The translations under genes and the position numbers were made by a program. Below are positions 21,790 to 34,352 of a stretch of DNA of 64,000 nt, in pieces. Position 1 is the first letter of the stretch; every line of letters begins with the position of its first letter. Below the pieces are notes generated by a model. It did not search any database and was not told the DNA's origin. It was given only the letters and a program-made list of their open reading frames with translations. The DNA comes from Chelydra serpentina. Lineage: Eukaryota > Chordata > Testudines > Chelydridae. The stretch lies in assembly GCA_037349315.1 (NCBI GenBank), contig JBAIAC010000001.1, forward strand, positions 32,612,001 to 32,676,000. The letters run 5' to 3'.

Positions 21790-23780
21790 TATTTCTTAAT
21801 CAACTTGTCATTAGCTGACGTTTGCTATTCATTAGAAATCTAAATTACATCACATTGCAGGATACTAACTATTTTTCGATTTGTTACTACACTTTAAATT
21901 TTAATTTATTCTCCCCTTTGTGTATCTCTCTCTCCATAAGGGGAGTATCACTCATCATTCACCATGAACCTCTTGTATTAGAGAGTTTCTTTCTGTTCCT
22001 AATGATGTTCCAGTTGTGATTTTTTGAGGCAGAACATAAATAAAACTTCTCTAGAGCCCTGCAGAGCACCATATGGAAAAGTTCCAAACTGACCCCATAG
22101 CTTTTGAAATGATCTCTTCTTATTCAGGTGGTGTGGCCCGCAACAGGCTTGATACTACCAATTTATTTCCTGTAGGTCACTGGACAGCTATCATATGATA
22201 GCAGCCTTTGGTTACTACCAGCTCCCACTCCCTGGTGATTCAATGCAAGTGTCATAATAATAAATTTATTGTCCATTTCCAGTGTACAGAGTTGTCTTTA
22301 ATCAACCAACACTCTTGGGTTTGGGGCAGTTTGTTTGTTTGTTTTTTAGTTATATTTATCTCACTATGTGGGAATTTATGCCTAGAATTCCATGTAAAGT
22401 ACATTGCAAAGTAGCTCAGAAGCAGTATTACATGTGGGAACGGTGCTGGAATTGTGAGGTTACACTCAATTAGCATCTTAATTCTTAGCAACCAGTGGGG
22501 CTATTATAATGAAATAATGTTGCTATCCTCAGATAAATGGCTATATTTAGAAAACTAATAGTAAGCAGAACAACAAGAAAATAGGGAAAACGGACAAGAA
22601 AATAGACTCAGTCAGTGTGTAAAGTACTGCTCCACCCTTCTCAAACCAGGAGCGAACTTCAGCACCTGTTCTTGCTTCTTTTAATTACCATACACATTGT
22701 GGGCCAGATTCTTGACTCTGCTCTACCCCATTGTGCCACTCAGGTGATGCAAAGGGAAGCAGACTGACCACAAGCCCTAACTTGGGGATTCCCCCAGTAC
22801 AGGGATCTCCCCAGCAGACCGTCTCCTTCCATGCCTCCTACCTTGCATGGTTGCAGGGGGCATGTTTGGAGGGGATGTCAGAGCAAATAGAAGGAGAAGT
22901 CTGGGTGCAATGTGCTCCATTAGTCCCCAGCTGGCATATGGTCCATTATCCTATCCTGCACCCAGAGCTGGGGCTGGTTACAGAATCAGTGAACCATAAC
23001 AGGCTTTCTGACAGCCCTTTCCCCCTTTCTGCTGCTCCTAATGGAAGCTGGATGAAGCAGCAAATCTGGCCTGGTGTGGAATGTCTTAAGAGCAGCGTAC
23101 AGAAAGTCTAGAATATTTGAGCCTGCTTTGGCCGGTGTAAGTCCTCCAGATTTCAGTTGGAAATGTACCTTCCTGTGCTGAGGCAGAATGTGGTCTGTTG
23201 GTTGATTATAGTTTACAGTAAAGTCATTTTAAAATACAAACTTTTACAACTTTTTTCTGACATTTATACAGATGGCGACTCATGTTGGGGACAGTGTGCA
23301 TGCTATATGTATTCTTTTAATTAGAAGAAATTATTTGTCAGATAAATTATTCAGCAAAAAAATAGCAACATTAATTAAATAATGTATCCGACTTCCTCTG
23401 CTGTACTTTAAACAGAGGCCCCTTATTAACCTAATAGTGCATTGAATTGAATTTCCAATCCCAGCCTAAGATTTTTAGTGTTTGTTTCAGATTTGAGTTA
23501 GAATGTCATTTCAGGTCTGAGCCACAGTCTAATCAGAAAAAGAAGCATCTTTCCTTCCTTTTTATTACAAATGATTATCCATTCTTTACATACAAAAATG
23601 TTTTTTGGGGAAAAAAATAGGCTCAGTAGAAACAACAGTGAACAAATTTTGCTTTTAGTTATACTAGTGTAAACCAAGGTAACTGTACCAACATCAATGG
23701 AATAACAATGAACTTGGACCAAGACCTTTTAGTAATGGAAATTTTTCTGTTCACAGACTAGCTGCAGAATAAAAGACAGA
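21790..23780. other. Mostly unique DNA, no gene seen
   Basis: A GGGCCAGATTCTTGACTCTG block at 22701 resembles the ends of the dispersed hairpin repeats, but no paired arm was found. The 126-codon frame at 22731 shows no recognised domain. Confidence 0.35.
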
Positions 23781-23789
23781 AAAAGTGAA

Positions 23790-23985
23790 GACAAGGTGAG
23801 TGAGGTAATTTTTATTGGACCAACTTCTGTTGGTGAAATAGACAAACTCTTCTTCAGGGTTGAGCTCTATGTAGCTTGAAAGCTTGTCTCTTTCACCAAC
23901 AGAAGCTGGTCCTGTAAAAGATATTATCTCATTCATCTTTTCTCTCTAATATCCTGGGACCAACGTGACTACAACTCTGCAAACG
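23790..23985. repeat. Penelope-like-element terminal sequence, inverted duplication
   Basis: GGACCAACTTCTGTTGGTGA and flanks (about 23795-23850) mirror TTTCACCAACAGAAGCTGGT (23890 on), giving arms of about 45 nt. The right unit continues AATATCCTGGGACCAACGTG. The middle contains GAGCTCTATGTAGCTTGAAA followed by GC, like stem II plus the GAAA core of the hammerhead-ribozyme-bearing repeats known from Penelope-like elements. The family call is inference from that resemblance. Confidence 0.5.
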
Positions 23986-23989
23986 GAAA

Positions 23990-24940
23990 AAGTGAAGTCC
24001 TTGGTGCATTTTATCACTGTGTTTTGCTGCTTTATCAGGTCAATAATCAAGTTCTCATGTGTTCAATCTAGTAATTTTTTCTCTTGGGGGGGGAAGATGC
24101 TAAGTGATGGTTAAGAGCTAACACAATGGGAGGCACAGCAAAGGATCTGTCACATTTCAATAGGTTAATTTACATTGTGTTGTTTGTTTTTTAAAATCTG
24201 CAACAGTCTCTTACATAGGAATTTTTCCTTTTTCCATTTTTTGCATGCCTGTACTGAGAGCTGGACAGCTTACATTGATTATTTTTGTCTTAGTTCTGGG
24301 CCTAGCATAAATCATAGGGCTTGATTTTCCACCCCATTTACACCAGATTTGCACTAATATAACTCGTTTCACCAGTGAGACTTCAAGAGTGCGAAATCCG
24401 GCCCACAGACATTGGAGATGTTAGCTCCCTGTCTCTCTCTCTGTCAGATATGGATTGTTCCCTATCATGCACATAAAAAAGATGTTTTATAGAGTCATGT
24501 GACTCATTCACTGACCTGGCAGCATTCACACAACTGTTTTAGTAAAATATAACATTGTCCATTTTCTCATTTGATTACTTTTTAAATCAGGTAGGATTAG
24601 TGGTGTCCACCTAGCTGTTTTTGTATTTTACAGCGGTAGAGCAGTCTACAACAGTGAACTATCTACTGTATTATGCGGCACTCCTTACAGCACTGTATAT
24701 TTAAGGTTGAGTAGAGCTTTCTGCTTAGAGCTGATCAAATTAAAGTGCCCTAAAATCCATATGCATAGTCAGACTAGCTTGAAAATTGCTGTGCTGCCTG
24801 AGGAGCCAGGGTAGACTTAGCAGATACCTATTTGACAAAGTATATGTCATGTATCTATTTTTCAAAGGACCCTGTTTCAGATTTCACCAGGATGCTAATA
24901 TGCATGAAACCCTCAAAAAGACACTTCTCAAGGGTTCAGG
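23990..24940. other. Unique DNA with one hairpin-repeat fragment
   Basis: 24304-24410 carries GGGCTTGATTTTCCACCCCA ... GTGCGAAATCCGGCCCA, the two ends of a degenerate palindromic repeat. Nothing else is recognised. Confidence 0.4.
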
Positions 24941-24952
24941 GTGTATGTGTTA

Positions 24953-25362
24953 CAGGAGAACCTGAGAGTTACGAACACCAGAGTTACAAACTGATCCGTC
25001 AACCATAGACTTCATTTGGAACCAGAAGTACACAATCAAGCAGCAGCAGAGACCAAAAAAAAAAAAAGGCAAATACAGTACAGTATTGTGTTAAATGTAA
25101 ACTACTACAAAAATAAAGGGAAAGTTTAAAAAAGAAGATTTGACAGGGTAAGGAAACTGTTTCTGTGCTTGTTTCATTTACATTAAGATGGTTAAAAGCA
25201 GCATTTTTCTTCTGCCTAGTAAAGTTTCAAAGCTATATTAAGTCAATATTCAGTTGTAAACTTTTGAAAGAACAACCATAACACTTTGTTCAGTGTTACA
25301 AACATTTCAGAGTTACGAACAACCTCCATTCCCGAGGTGTTCGTAACTCTGAGGTTCTACCG
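24953..25362. mobile_element. TcMar-Tigger-like MITE, 410 bp, TA target site
   Basis: Left end CAGGAGAACCTGAGAGTTAC and right end GTAACTCTGAGGTTCTACCG are inverted repeats (about 27 bp, three mismatches) and TA flanks both sides. CAG termini with a TA duplication indicate the Tc1/mariner superfamily, Tigger-type. The interior is AT-rich with no transposase. Confidence 0.75.
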
Positions 25363-25369
25363 TAAATAG

Positions 25370-26230
25370 GAAAAGTGCAGGAATAGAAAAGCATGCCACC
25401 CTTGCTCCTTTAATCCTACCTGGATTCGTCTCCCAAATATACTGGGGTGGGGGAGAAGGGGAGGGAGACTATTCATGTGTGTATGGTGCTTTTTCAGTTA
25501 TGGCCTTTTGAAAAAATGAGAAGCACAAACCACTACCAGTTCCTCTTAATTTATTTCCTTACTGTACCTCCTTACATTAATTCCTAAGAATTAGTTAAGA
25601 CGCAAACTGCATTTGGTCATGTCTAGAAGCATCCAGCACATTAAAGGCTAGCCTGCAGTATTAGCATTAAGATGGGATTGGTTTATAGGGTATCCATATG
25701 GCATTGGTTTGCAACTACAGTAATGGGCCAGCTCTTTATTTAATTCAGGGACAAATAGATGCGATAAACAACTGAGCAACAACTTCCAGATGTGCATCAG
25801 TTCCCTGCATACCCTCCAACATATGAGAGGAAGATAGGTACACTTACAGTTTGAGCATGCAAAGTGATTTAGGGCTTTGAGGTGGCAGGGTGGGACCCTA
25901 ATCTGTGTTAAGACAGCAAGTGAGGTCCAAGGGCATGCTCCCACAAGACACTTCTAAAACAATAACTTCAAAATATGCATTTTCTTGCATTCTAGAAAGC
26001 ACACTTTCAAATTTAAACGCCAAAAAAAGGTCTATATATGTTAACATCTCTAAGCTGGAGTGGGAGTTCAGAGGGCACTGGGAAACTAGTACAGTTAATA
26101 AGGTGCCTGAAAATCTCTATGATTAGTTATGCTCAGTTCCTCATTTATTCCGGGGCTCTGCAGCCATGGAATTTGCTGTGGAATTCACCATTTGTAATAG
26201 GATTGTGTTTCAAAATCTGTGTGTTCATTT
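25370..26230. other. Unique DNA, no gene seen
   Basis: No recognised element; short frames unsupported. Confidence 0.4.
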
Positions 26231-26231
26231 A

Positions 26232-26360
26232 GGCCCTGTCTAGACTAGGAAAACAGGTCATATTTTAGAATGTGTTGGTTAAAGCATGTTAACTAACACA
26301 TTTTTAAAGGCTAGTGTGGGCAGGATTTAACACCTTTAAAAATGTGTTAGTTGGTCATGG
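26232..26360. repeat. Harbinger-like MITE fragment
   Basis: It starts GGCCCTGTCTAGACTAGGAA (TIR-like). AACTAACACATTTTTAAAGG and CCTTTAAAAATGTGTTAGTT form an inverted pair. The right terminus is missing. Confidence 0.5.
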
Positions 26361-26364
26361 TCAA

Positions 26365-26980
26365 TTCTATGGAGGAGCCTCCAAGGGACTTCTTTAAGTT
26401 GTCCAGTTGCCCACAGCCCCAAGAGGCTGTTCTGAGAGTTGGGGATTACCAGAGTATAGGGGAGCTCTGGCCAAGCAGAAGTGGAGTTGCGGCACTACAC
26501 CAACTCTATGCCGTCAAGAGAATTCTTGCTACAGAGGGAATCCTCTTAGAAATGGTTATTCCATTTTGTGCCCCTTTGCCACCATGATAGCAGTGCAAAT
26601 GGAATATATGGGAGTCAAGGATCTGAACCAGAAAATCTGAGTTATAGAAAGGCAGAATGTCTTACCTGATCCACATTATGGGCTGTTGAGTTAGAATTTA
26701 GTCTATGACCCAAAGACCTTGGTTTTCATTCTGAGTTTGACACTTATTTACTGTGAGTCATAACTGAGGCCAGATTTAAAAGAAAAACCAAAAAACATCA
26801 CAGCAAATTGTGTCAGCTCTTTTGCAAATCTGACCAGAAGTGTCACATAGAGAGTTACTGAATGCTGAGCAGTTTTCAAAATCTGCCCCATGTATAAGGG
26901 TCTAATGAGAGCTGGGAGGTTTTGGAAATCTGGCCCCACCTGCTGCTCTTGTATAATGCAATACTACTACTGACATGTCA
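26365..26980. other. Unique DNA, no gene seen
   Basis: Nothing recognised. Confidence 0.35.
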
Positions 26981-26984
26981 TGAA

Positions 26985-27240
26985 ATAATGTACGAATAAT
27001 AAAAATGGATATAACAATGAAAAAAATATAAAACAAAATGAAATTCTGCAACATTTTGAAATTCCAACACAAAATTTTAAAATTACAAAACAAAACTTTT
27101 CCAAAACTAAAACTTTTTGAAAATTCCATTGCATAGGAAATTTCTAAAATAATGTTTGCTACAATTCAGAACAAAAACAAATTTTTAAATGTCAAAATTT
27201 CCTGCAAAACGGAAATTCCAATTTGGATCAGCTTCGGTTA
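26985..27240. repeat. AT-rich repeat of the 'ttcaaaattt' family
   Basis: Alternating GAAATTC, TTTTGAAA and AAAACTTTT words resemble the stretches at 3.1, 28.7, 35.95 and 43.5 kb. It is probably a decayed copy of the same dispersed family, not simple low complexity. Confidence 0.4.
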
Positions 27241-27249
27241 CATGTGCAA

Positions 27250-28660
27250 TTTCGACTTCAATGTTTCCAGACTTTTCATGTTGAAGCCTGCAATCTTCAC
27301 ATTCTCTAATGTAGTCTTTTTATGGACTGTCTGATTAAGCATAAGAGAAACTTCAAAAGTTGCAATAAAGATTCAAAAGAAGCCAAAAAAAAAAAGCTTT
27401 CCCTCCCAATATTTCTAAAATTACAGAGTGCTCATTTCTTTATTGATCTGGTGGTGTGTGCGGTAAGTCAAAGCTTTATTTGTCTGTGATATTTTGGAAC
27501 ACAGCTTCCTTCAGATCTCTGGAAGGATCTGAAGGAACATTATTAAAGACAAAAAAATGTTACAGTAGATTTTCACCTTGCATAAATATTCTCCTCCGTT
27601 AGAAGGGAAATTCCTAAAGAGGTTCCAGATCCTAGCTATAGAAGATGGCAAGAGGAGTACATAGTACTGTAATTCAGGTGAGATTGTACAAATTTGGTAT
27701 TGTATTTAAACTACTACACATCCACGCTGAAAACATTCCCATTTAATAGCACCTTCCTCGGTGAGGGGCTCTCTGACTTCATTATTGAGTTATGCAAGCA
27801 TTTAATAACAGGCTTGCTCAAAATGGAAGCTGAAAGAAAACTTGGCGGAATACTTTGTTTTCACACTAGTTGCTAGTTAATTACATGTAATTTGAGAAGA
27901 GATCTATGCCCCTTAAATCACTGAATATGATGTTTAATTAGCAGCATTCTCATGCAAGAAGCTTTTCCCCTGCTTCAGATTATTATTCTTCATTTGGCTT
28001 GTCTTTTTCTGTTTGTCTTCTCCATTCCCCTCCATGCCTTTTGACTCCTGTCACAAGGCTAGAGTTTTCTGTTACTGTTCCATCCCTTTTCCATACCTCA
28101 GGATGGTACATGTGTCCAAAAACAGAGGCCAAAACCAACAGATTTATCTCAGCCGTAATGACAGCGAGCTGCATGCTGAGTGAATTCTTAAATTCCCCAA
28201 AACTACTTTTTTGCCAAAACGTGGAGTTGCAGCATTCAACATTTTATTGGGACTGTTATCTCCAAATGAAGAATGACTCCACTGGAAAAAATGATTTGGT
28301 ATCAGCTGCAGGGCTATTTTTAGCTGCTTGTTTGGTGAGACTTCAGAAAACATAATTAGCCATATGGAGAGAGATGCTCGCCAAGTCTTAAATTCAATTT
28401 TTGCAAACCACATTTAAAAGCTACCTTGTCCGCAAGTTTACATTATTGGGATCAGGAGACGTGTTTCTGTGTGAGCATGTGATTCTTCATTGTTCTTCGG
28501 GTAAATATTTGTGTTTGTGACGATTATAGAACTGGCAGTACTAGAGGCTGAAATCTGTTTATTTATAGGAAAAGGTTTGTACAGGCAACAGTACTGGAAT
28601 TGTCCCCTAATTCTGTCACTAATGAACTTTCAGACTTGTCTTAGGATAACCTGTGCTCTA
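27250..28660. other. Unique DNA, no gene seen
   Basis: The frames at 27999-28355 and 28144-28413 overlap on opposite strands and show no recognised domain or splice framing. Confidence 0.35.
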
Positions 28661-28671
28661 GGGCAGTTGTA

Positions 28672-28925
28672 AGTAGAACTGGTCCGGATTTTTTTTCACT
28701 GAAAATTTAAATGAAAACCAAGGAGATATCATTTTCATCAAAACTTTTCCATACAAAATTTCAACTTTTTATCGAAAACCAAGAATTTTCACTTGAAACC
28801 CAAAAGTTTCTTTGGGGAAATCAAAACAAAATATCTAGTTTTTGCTCAGATTGATCCAAACTGAAATATTTCAGTTTGTCAAACCAAATCAAAGTGCTTC
28901 ATTTCAGATCAGCTCAACATGAAAC
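28672..28925 (+). repeat. AT-rich repeat starting AGAACTGGTC
   Basis: AGAACTGGTCCGGATTTTTT followed by TTCACTGAAAATTT and TTTCATCAAAACTTTTCC words. It shares the opening 'agARCTGGtC' and the composition with copies at 35.95 and 43.5 kb. Confidence 0.45.
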
Positions 28926-28929
28926 CATG

Positions 28930-29970
28930 TCCGCCTGAGCCATTGCAGTGCCTCATGGGAATTGAACTTTGGGTGCCTAATGCCACCATTTTCCCCTATA
29001 GGTGAGGCTCCCTGGCCAGACTACATCTCCCATGATACACTACAATATCCCCTCAAAGTTTTCTGCTGCTTGGAGATAAGTTAAACTTTTGCTATTTGAG
29101 AAGTCACATACTGTTTTGGGTCCCTGGAACCAAACAAATTCCGCTCTTCCTCTTGCTGTCAGTGAGCCATAGAAGAGAATGAAAACTCCTGTATCTGCTA
29201 GACGAATGAAGAGGATTCTATCATTATTATTACAGAAATGAAAATCAAATCAGACCATTAGGGGACCTGCCCTAATTAAGTGTCCTTTTCTACCACCTTG
29301 ATAGGAAGGAGAGAGCAAAGTAAGTGTTACCACAACTATGACTGGAATTGTTTGAACCCTTTGAAAATAATTTGAAAAGATTCATAAAGTTTTGAGTGTC
29401 TAAAATCAAATACACCACCATTCTCAGGCCCTGACTTTTGAAAAAGATTGAGTTTGCATAAACCAGCCTTTCTCATGCTCAAATATTGTAAGTCCATAGG
29501 CAAGGTTTAGTTTTAGATGATTTTGTGGGTTTGCTGAAACTGTAGTTTGAATATTGGCCATCCTGGAAAATACCTTGTGACTTACCATGTGTTATTTTCC
29601 TGGCACATATGGTTCAGACTCTACATTCAACAGTAAATGGCAGCCTGTGAACATACACTGATATCCAGATAGAGTAGGAAAGTTCACCGAAAGCCTTGAT
29701 GGATGATTCACCAACACAAAACCTGTTTTAACAAATCATACCTGGTTGGCAATGACAGGTCATATTCAAACCCAGGTTTATTTTGAACTCTCTTGCAGCT
29801 AGAGTTGAACATTTAGCACAGCCCTAAGCTCAGGCCGAATGAGAGGGAAACAAATGAAGTTGTGGCAACCCATTTTCAAACAGCCTGCCACCAGGCATGA
29901 TCTCTGCAGCCTCTATGCAACTGTTCAAGGTGGCACCAACTTGTCCAGTAGAGAATCAGGATGACAGAGT
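28930..29970. other. Unique DNA, no gene seen
   Basis: Nothing recognised beyond short AT tracts. Confidence 0.35.
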
Positions 29971-29989
29971 CTGCAAGATCATTTGTGTC

Positions 29990-31090
29990 AATTAGAAGGT
30001 CATTTGAAGACACTCCTCAATTGTCCACTGCCTCTTGCCCCTCTTTTGTTTGAAGTGTGGCAGGAAGTTCAGATAGAGGCACCTACAACCAACGAGAGAG
30101 AGATCTGGATTGCAGGCCCTAAACGGAAGTCTGGGAAGGCACCAGGAGGTTGTAACATCACCCCTGAGTTGTTGCAGAGAGGTGAGAGTACTGTAGTACC
30201 ATGACTGCATAGGCTGTTCCAGACTATCTAGCACACTAACGTCATCCCTGATGACTGGAAGAAGGGTGGTGTTCTGCCTCTGTTCAAAAAGGTAACAACT
30301 GTAGAGTGTAACAACTGTAGAGATATTACACTGATGTGAGTCCCAAGGAAAGTCTTTGATTCCATGTAAATGACTCGAATCAGTGATGCACTTTGTGGTA
30401 AAGGCTGGATAATCAGCGTGGCTTTAGACCTGCTCATTCCACTGCCAAACAGCTCTTTACCTGGAGACAGCTTTTTGAGAAAATGGCTTGCTATGAGGCT
30501 CTGAATCTAAAGAACCAAGGTTATACCAACTTTATTGAATGGGAGTGAAATGTGAGCCTTGAGGAAGGCTGAAGAACAATAGATGTGAGTTTTCAATTCT
30601 TGCCAGCTTGCCATCTTAGTCAGCTATTCCATATTAAGTGGCAGGACAAAATCAGCAATAAGAATGTCCATAGCCGAACCCACCAACCACCTCAATCAGA
30701 ACTATTTCAGCTTTGGAAGCTTTCTTGGTACTGACATGTTATTAGGATGAAAGACCAACATATTATGCCTCTTTACCAAAGAATTCTATTATATGGCAGG
30801 TGATTGCCAAAAGCTTCAGTGGTGTGATAAGATCACGGGTAATGGACATAGACTGAATAACCAGACAGACTGCCTTAAAGACCTAGCTAGAGATTGATCC
30901 ACATGGTGCTTGATCTGGAAGGAATCTACATATCTTCGGGATTTGCCTTGATGATTATGAAAATCAAAGTGGGAGAGAGAACACTGCCAGGTGGAGAAAA
31001 GAAGCAGGAGGCCAAGATGGGTGCTTTTGGCACCAGAAAAAGTAAAACAGGCAGATTGGGATAGAAAGAGATGAATTTGGTAACTCATGT
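29990..31090 (+). pseudogene. Decayed non-LTR retrotransposon (LINE) reverse transcriptase
   Basis: The translated plus strand shows LINE RT landmarks in scattered frames: KSGKAPGGCNITPELLQRG (30127-30190), a VIPDDWKKGGVLPLFKK block (30238-30290), CNNCRDITLM-VPRKVFDSM (about 30312-30365), and a C-terminal IKWQDKIS-N-NVHSRT / HVIRMKDQ-IMPLYQRILLYG stretch (30630-30800). This order matches the RT finger-to-thumb and C-terminal region of endonuclease-type LINEs (L2/RTE/Jockey-like). Many stops and frameshifts, and no catalytic YADD was found, so the copy is old. The clade is uncertain. Confidence 0.6.
30292..30323 (+). repeat. 15-bp tandem duplication in the LINE relic
   Basis: GTAACAACTGTAGAG is repeated directly, adding codons to the RT relic. 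Confidence 0.7.
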
Positions 31091-31119
31091 TTAACTAAAA
31101 GAAAAGGTACAGTAAGTTA

Positions 31120-31215
31120 AGGAACAGCTGTTCTACAGTGCTTGGCACAGCATAGTCCTCAGCCGATTGGGGTCTCTGGGCACTACTCTAATACAAGTAA
31201 TACAATAATAAAGTG
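31120..31215 (+). repeat. MIR-like SINE tail
   Basis: CTACAGTGCTTGGCACAGCA followed by a GGGTCTCTGGGCACTAC..AATACAAGTAATACAATAATAA tail, the 3' end type of MIR-like SINEs in this window. Confidence 0.5.
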
Positions 31216-31600
31216 GAGGCAGAGTTTCTTTCCCCAGATGGCAAACTGTACCCAAGCCAAGAGCTCAGAGGGATGGTCAGTCACATGACAAGAATACTCA
31301 ATTTCTCACAGTCCCTATCCTCTTTTTTTGTTGCTTAGAAAATCTGATTTTCAAACTGGCATGCCCCAGTGAATATAAACTATGCATCCTGCTCCTCCAT
31401 TGTTAATCCCTGATAGTCTTTTAAATACCTGGGTCTGGGTCTGTCGAGCTCCAGGACATGGATAAATAGAAAAAAATGCAAGGATTTATATGAACAATAT
31501 TTATAATTAAAGATCTTGGGCTCAGTCCTTGGCTGCTGTTCCACCCTGCTCTGTGTTGCTAGAAAGCTGCCATAAAGAAGTAGCAAAACATTCCCCTTAC

Positions 31601-31641
31601 CATAGTAATCATTGTGTGTTGTGAAGTCGATGTAAATATCT
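31601..31641 (-). other. Weak candidate micro-exon on minus strand
   Basis: On the minus strand GGTGCAG| precedes 41 nt open in one frame (DIYIDFTTHNDYYG), followed by a donor-like ATG|GTAAGG. The acceptor tract is poor in pyrimidines and no family is recognised. Confidence 0.15.
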
Positions 31642-31796
31642 CTGCACCGCCTCACCCCAAACCTCCATGCAGGGGTCATATCAGAGGTGGACAGGGAGTG
31701 AGGCGAAGCATATGGCACTCTGCCAGATCCTTGGCTGGCACAAGCGATGGTTGCAGCCAGAATAACTTACAGCAACACTAAGGCTGCTCTAAGTTA

Positions 31797-32585
31797 GGGT
31801 ATGCCTACACAGCAGCTGAGATGTGTAATTCTCAGTTTGGATACACTTATGCATACATTCGCTCTGCTCATGTTATAGGCTAACTATACATCCCATTTTG
31901 GCCGGGACAATCCCTTTTTTAAACCCTGTCTCTGCCTTCCTGACTTTTTTGGCAAAAATGGGCATTTGTCCCGTTTGCTCTTGCCAACTGATCAAGGGGG
32001 GTAAGGAAGGGTTCCAGTGTGGGGGGGTCCGGCAGGGTTCGAGCGAGCAGCGACAGCCTTGAGTGAGGGCCCGACAGGGTTTGAGTGACCAGTGAAGAGA
32101 GACAGCCTCGAGTGGGTCTGGTGGGCGGGCAGCAGAGCTCGAATGACCAGTGACAGCCTTGAGGCGGGGGCCCGGCAGGGTTCAAGTGACCACTGACAGC
32201 CTCGAGTGGGGGGCCAGCAGCTGGGGCCAGCCCCACCGAGGTGGTAGGTTGGGGACAGCCCCATGGGGAGGGGGCGCACTGGGGCCAGCCCGAAGCGGGG
32301 GGGCTTGGGCCAGCCCCACGCAATCTCCTGTTTTTCCTTTGGGAAATATGGTCACCCTATCATACTAGCATACTGAAAATAGCAGTGTGGCAGTGAGGCT
32401 TGGACTAGCTACTGGAGTACATATCCAGGGGTTAGGAGGCATTGTACTCCGGCAGCTAGCCTGAGCTGCTGCCCATGCAGCTGTGAGTACAGTGCTAGTT
32501 TTAGGCATTAGCTTCAGCAAAGCTAGCACAGGTACATCTATTTGCTCTGGAAATCACATCTCCTGGCTGTTGTGTAGACATACTC
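31797..32585. mobile_element. Harbinger-type MITE with TTA target duplication, carrying a nested insert
   Basis: Ends GGGTATGCCTACACAGCA and TGTTGTGTAGACATACTC are inverted repeats. TTA flanks both ends (31794-31796 and 32586-32588), the usual 3-bp Harbinger target. Noncoding. A hAT-like element sits inside at 31876-32359. Confidence 0.75.
31876..32359. mobile_element. hAT-like element (TAGGGTGACCA ends) nested in a Harbinger MITE
   Basis: The right end ATGGTCACCCTA mirrors the degraded left end TAGGCTAACTATACAT. The flanks TCATGTTA and TCATACTA match at 6 of 8 positions, compatible with an old 8-bp duplication. The interior is a GC-rich imperfect tandem with recurring GTTCGAGTGA/CAGTGACAGCC words. 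No transposase. Confidence 0.55.
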
Positions 32586-32930
32586 TTAGACGGAGAGCCT
32601 CTTGGAGAGCCTCTTCGGCCTCTGGCCAACTCAAGATTGGTGACGCAGCAAGGTGGTTTAAATCCACCTCATGCCCCTTACCATCCTCCCCCAGCAGAAC
32701 TGAAAGTAAACTCAAGACAGCTGAGGATTGAGCCCCTGGGCTGCAATTCAGAAACCCATTCTCTGATGTCTTGTACTTGCATTTATTTGTATTGATTTCA
32801 GGCTGTCTTCTGCCAATTTATATTCAAATAGTTTTAGGAGACCTTGTTCATGTTGTGACAATGGAATTATCATTCCTAATCTAAGAGTTACCCTTGAGAA
32901 AGGAATACATAGGATTCTTCTAGGGTGACC

Positions 32931-33043
32931 AGATGTCCCAGTTTTATAGAGAGAGTCCCAATATTCAGGGATTTGTTTTACATAGGTGCCTATTACCCCC
33001 TACCCCCATTTTGATTTTTCACACTTGCTATCTGGTCACCCTA
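32931..33043. mobile_element. Short MITE with TAGGGTGACCAGAT inverted ends
   Basis: TAGGGTGACCAGAT at the left and ATCTGGTCACCCTA at the right are exact inverted repeats. The flanks (GATTCTTC and GGCTCTTC) match at 6 of 8 positions. Its termini resemble those of the element at 31876-32359, so both are likely of one hAT-like family. Confidence 0.65.
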
Positions 33044-33049
33044 GGCTCT

Positions 33050-33780
33050 TCAGATTACATCAGGACAGCAATTAAATCTATACACATCCACAGTTGGCTT
33101 CCAGAAATATTTGGATTTAAGGCATTGCTTTGAGTTAATCACATTATAACACGTTACTCAGATCATATTATAAATTGTTGTATATGTACTGCCTGGCTCA
33201 GAACAGTGTGATCAACATCACCTAATAGGACACAATAGAGAGCATATGAGTAGTTAAATATTCAAAGCAGTAAAAATTAATTTTAGAAGCAATTATTTGT
33301 TTAATCACATTTCATTGAGAAGTGTCTCCAACGGAGTTGTATTTTAAGGATTTCAAAGCACAAAAGATGTTTGTCTTGAACAATCAGTTAACTGAATCTT
33401 TATCCATCACAACCAGTTCACTGTGATCTGCTCTCTCTAGTTAAATCAGTACTGAAAATAGCCGCTCGTTTGATTGAAGGTTTGGGTTTTGGTGGGGAGG
33501 GTTGTTTTGGTGGTTTTTGCATTTCTTTCAATGAATCTGCTTCTCAATACTCGAAGATCTATATTTGTCTGGTAATTTTAAGAAGAGTATTTAGTACAGG
33601 AAGAGCCTGGGGCCCTTGTCAAATTTGGAAAGACACTTGCAAAAAAGGGACCAATCCTATATCCCTTGTGTACTGAAAACTTCCTTGGGCACTGAGCATC
33701 ACAGTGTGGGCTCTTCTTCCCCAGCGGCTTCATGTGGAGTTTTGGGCTCACAAGAAACAGACAATCTGTCCCAAGTGCTA
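33050..33780. other. Unique DNA, no gene seen
   Basis: Nothing recognised. Confidence 0.35.
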
Positions 33781-33792
33781 CTAACTGTCTGA

Positions 33793-34352
33793 GGGCTTGT
33801 CTACACTGGACAGTTGTTCTACTTTACCTCTACCAGTATAGTTAATGTGGTACAACCTCTTCAGTGTGAATGCAGTTATAAAGGTGCTTTATACTAGTAT
33901 AGTTATTCCCATATAAGAAGGGGAATATCTATATTAGTAGAAGACCAGGTCTACTCTTGAAAGGCTTTGCCCATATAGCTATACTGGTATAATATACTGG
34001 CAAAGCCTTGTGTGGATGTGCCTAAACAAGCAAAAATGCACTTTCCAGACTCCTCCTGAGTAAAACAAGCTATACCAGCAAATGCACAGTTTTGCGGGGA
34101 TAAACGTGTCTATGCTATGAGATTTTGCTGGCGCAAATCTGCCAGTCACAAATCATATCCGCATCACGCCCCTCACTGAAATAACTATCCAGGCAGAAGT
34201 TTGTAATGTTGACCTTGTCTAAGTCACCTTAATACAAGTATAACTGTGTCCATGCTAGGGCTTTTACTGGTATAAGTATTTCAGTGGGGGAGAAATCACA
34301 GCTTTTACCAACATAGTTATACCAGTAAAACTATTAAATGTAGACCAAACCC
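33793..34352. repeat. Harbinger-like MITE(s), composite
   Basis: The left end GGGCTTGTCTACACTGG and the right end AATGTAGACCAAACCC are inverted. Inside are many TATAGTTATACCAGTATA-type arms and a second boundary near 34028. The flanking trinucleotides differ, so this may be two partial copies side by side. Confidence 0.5.
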
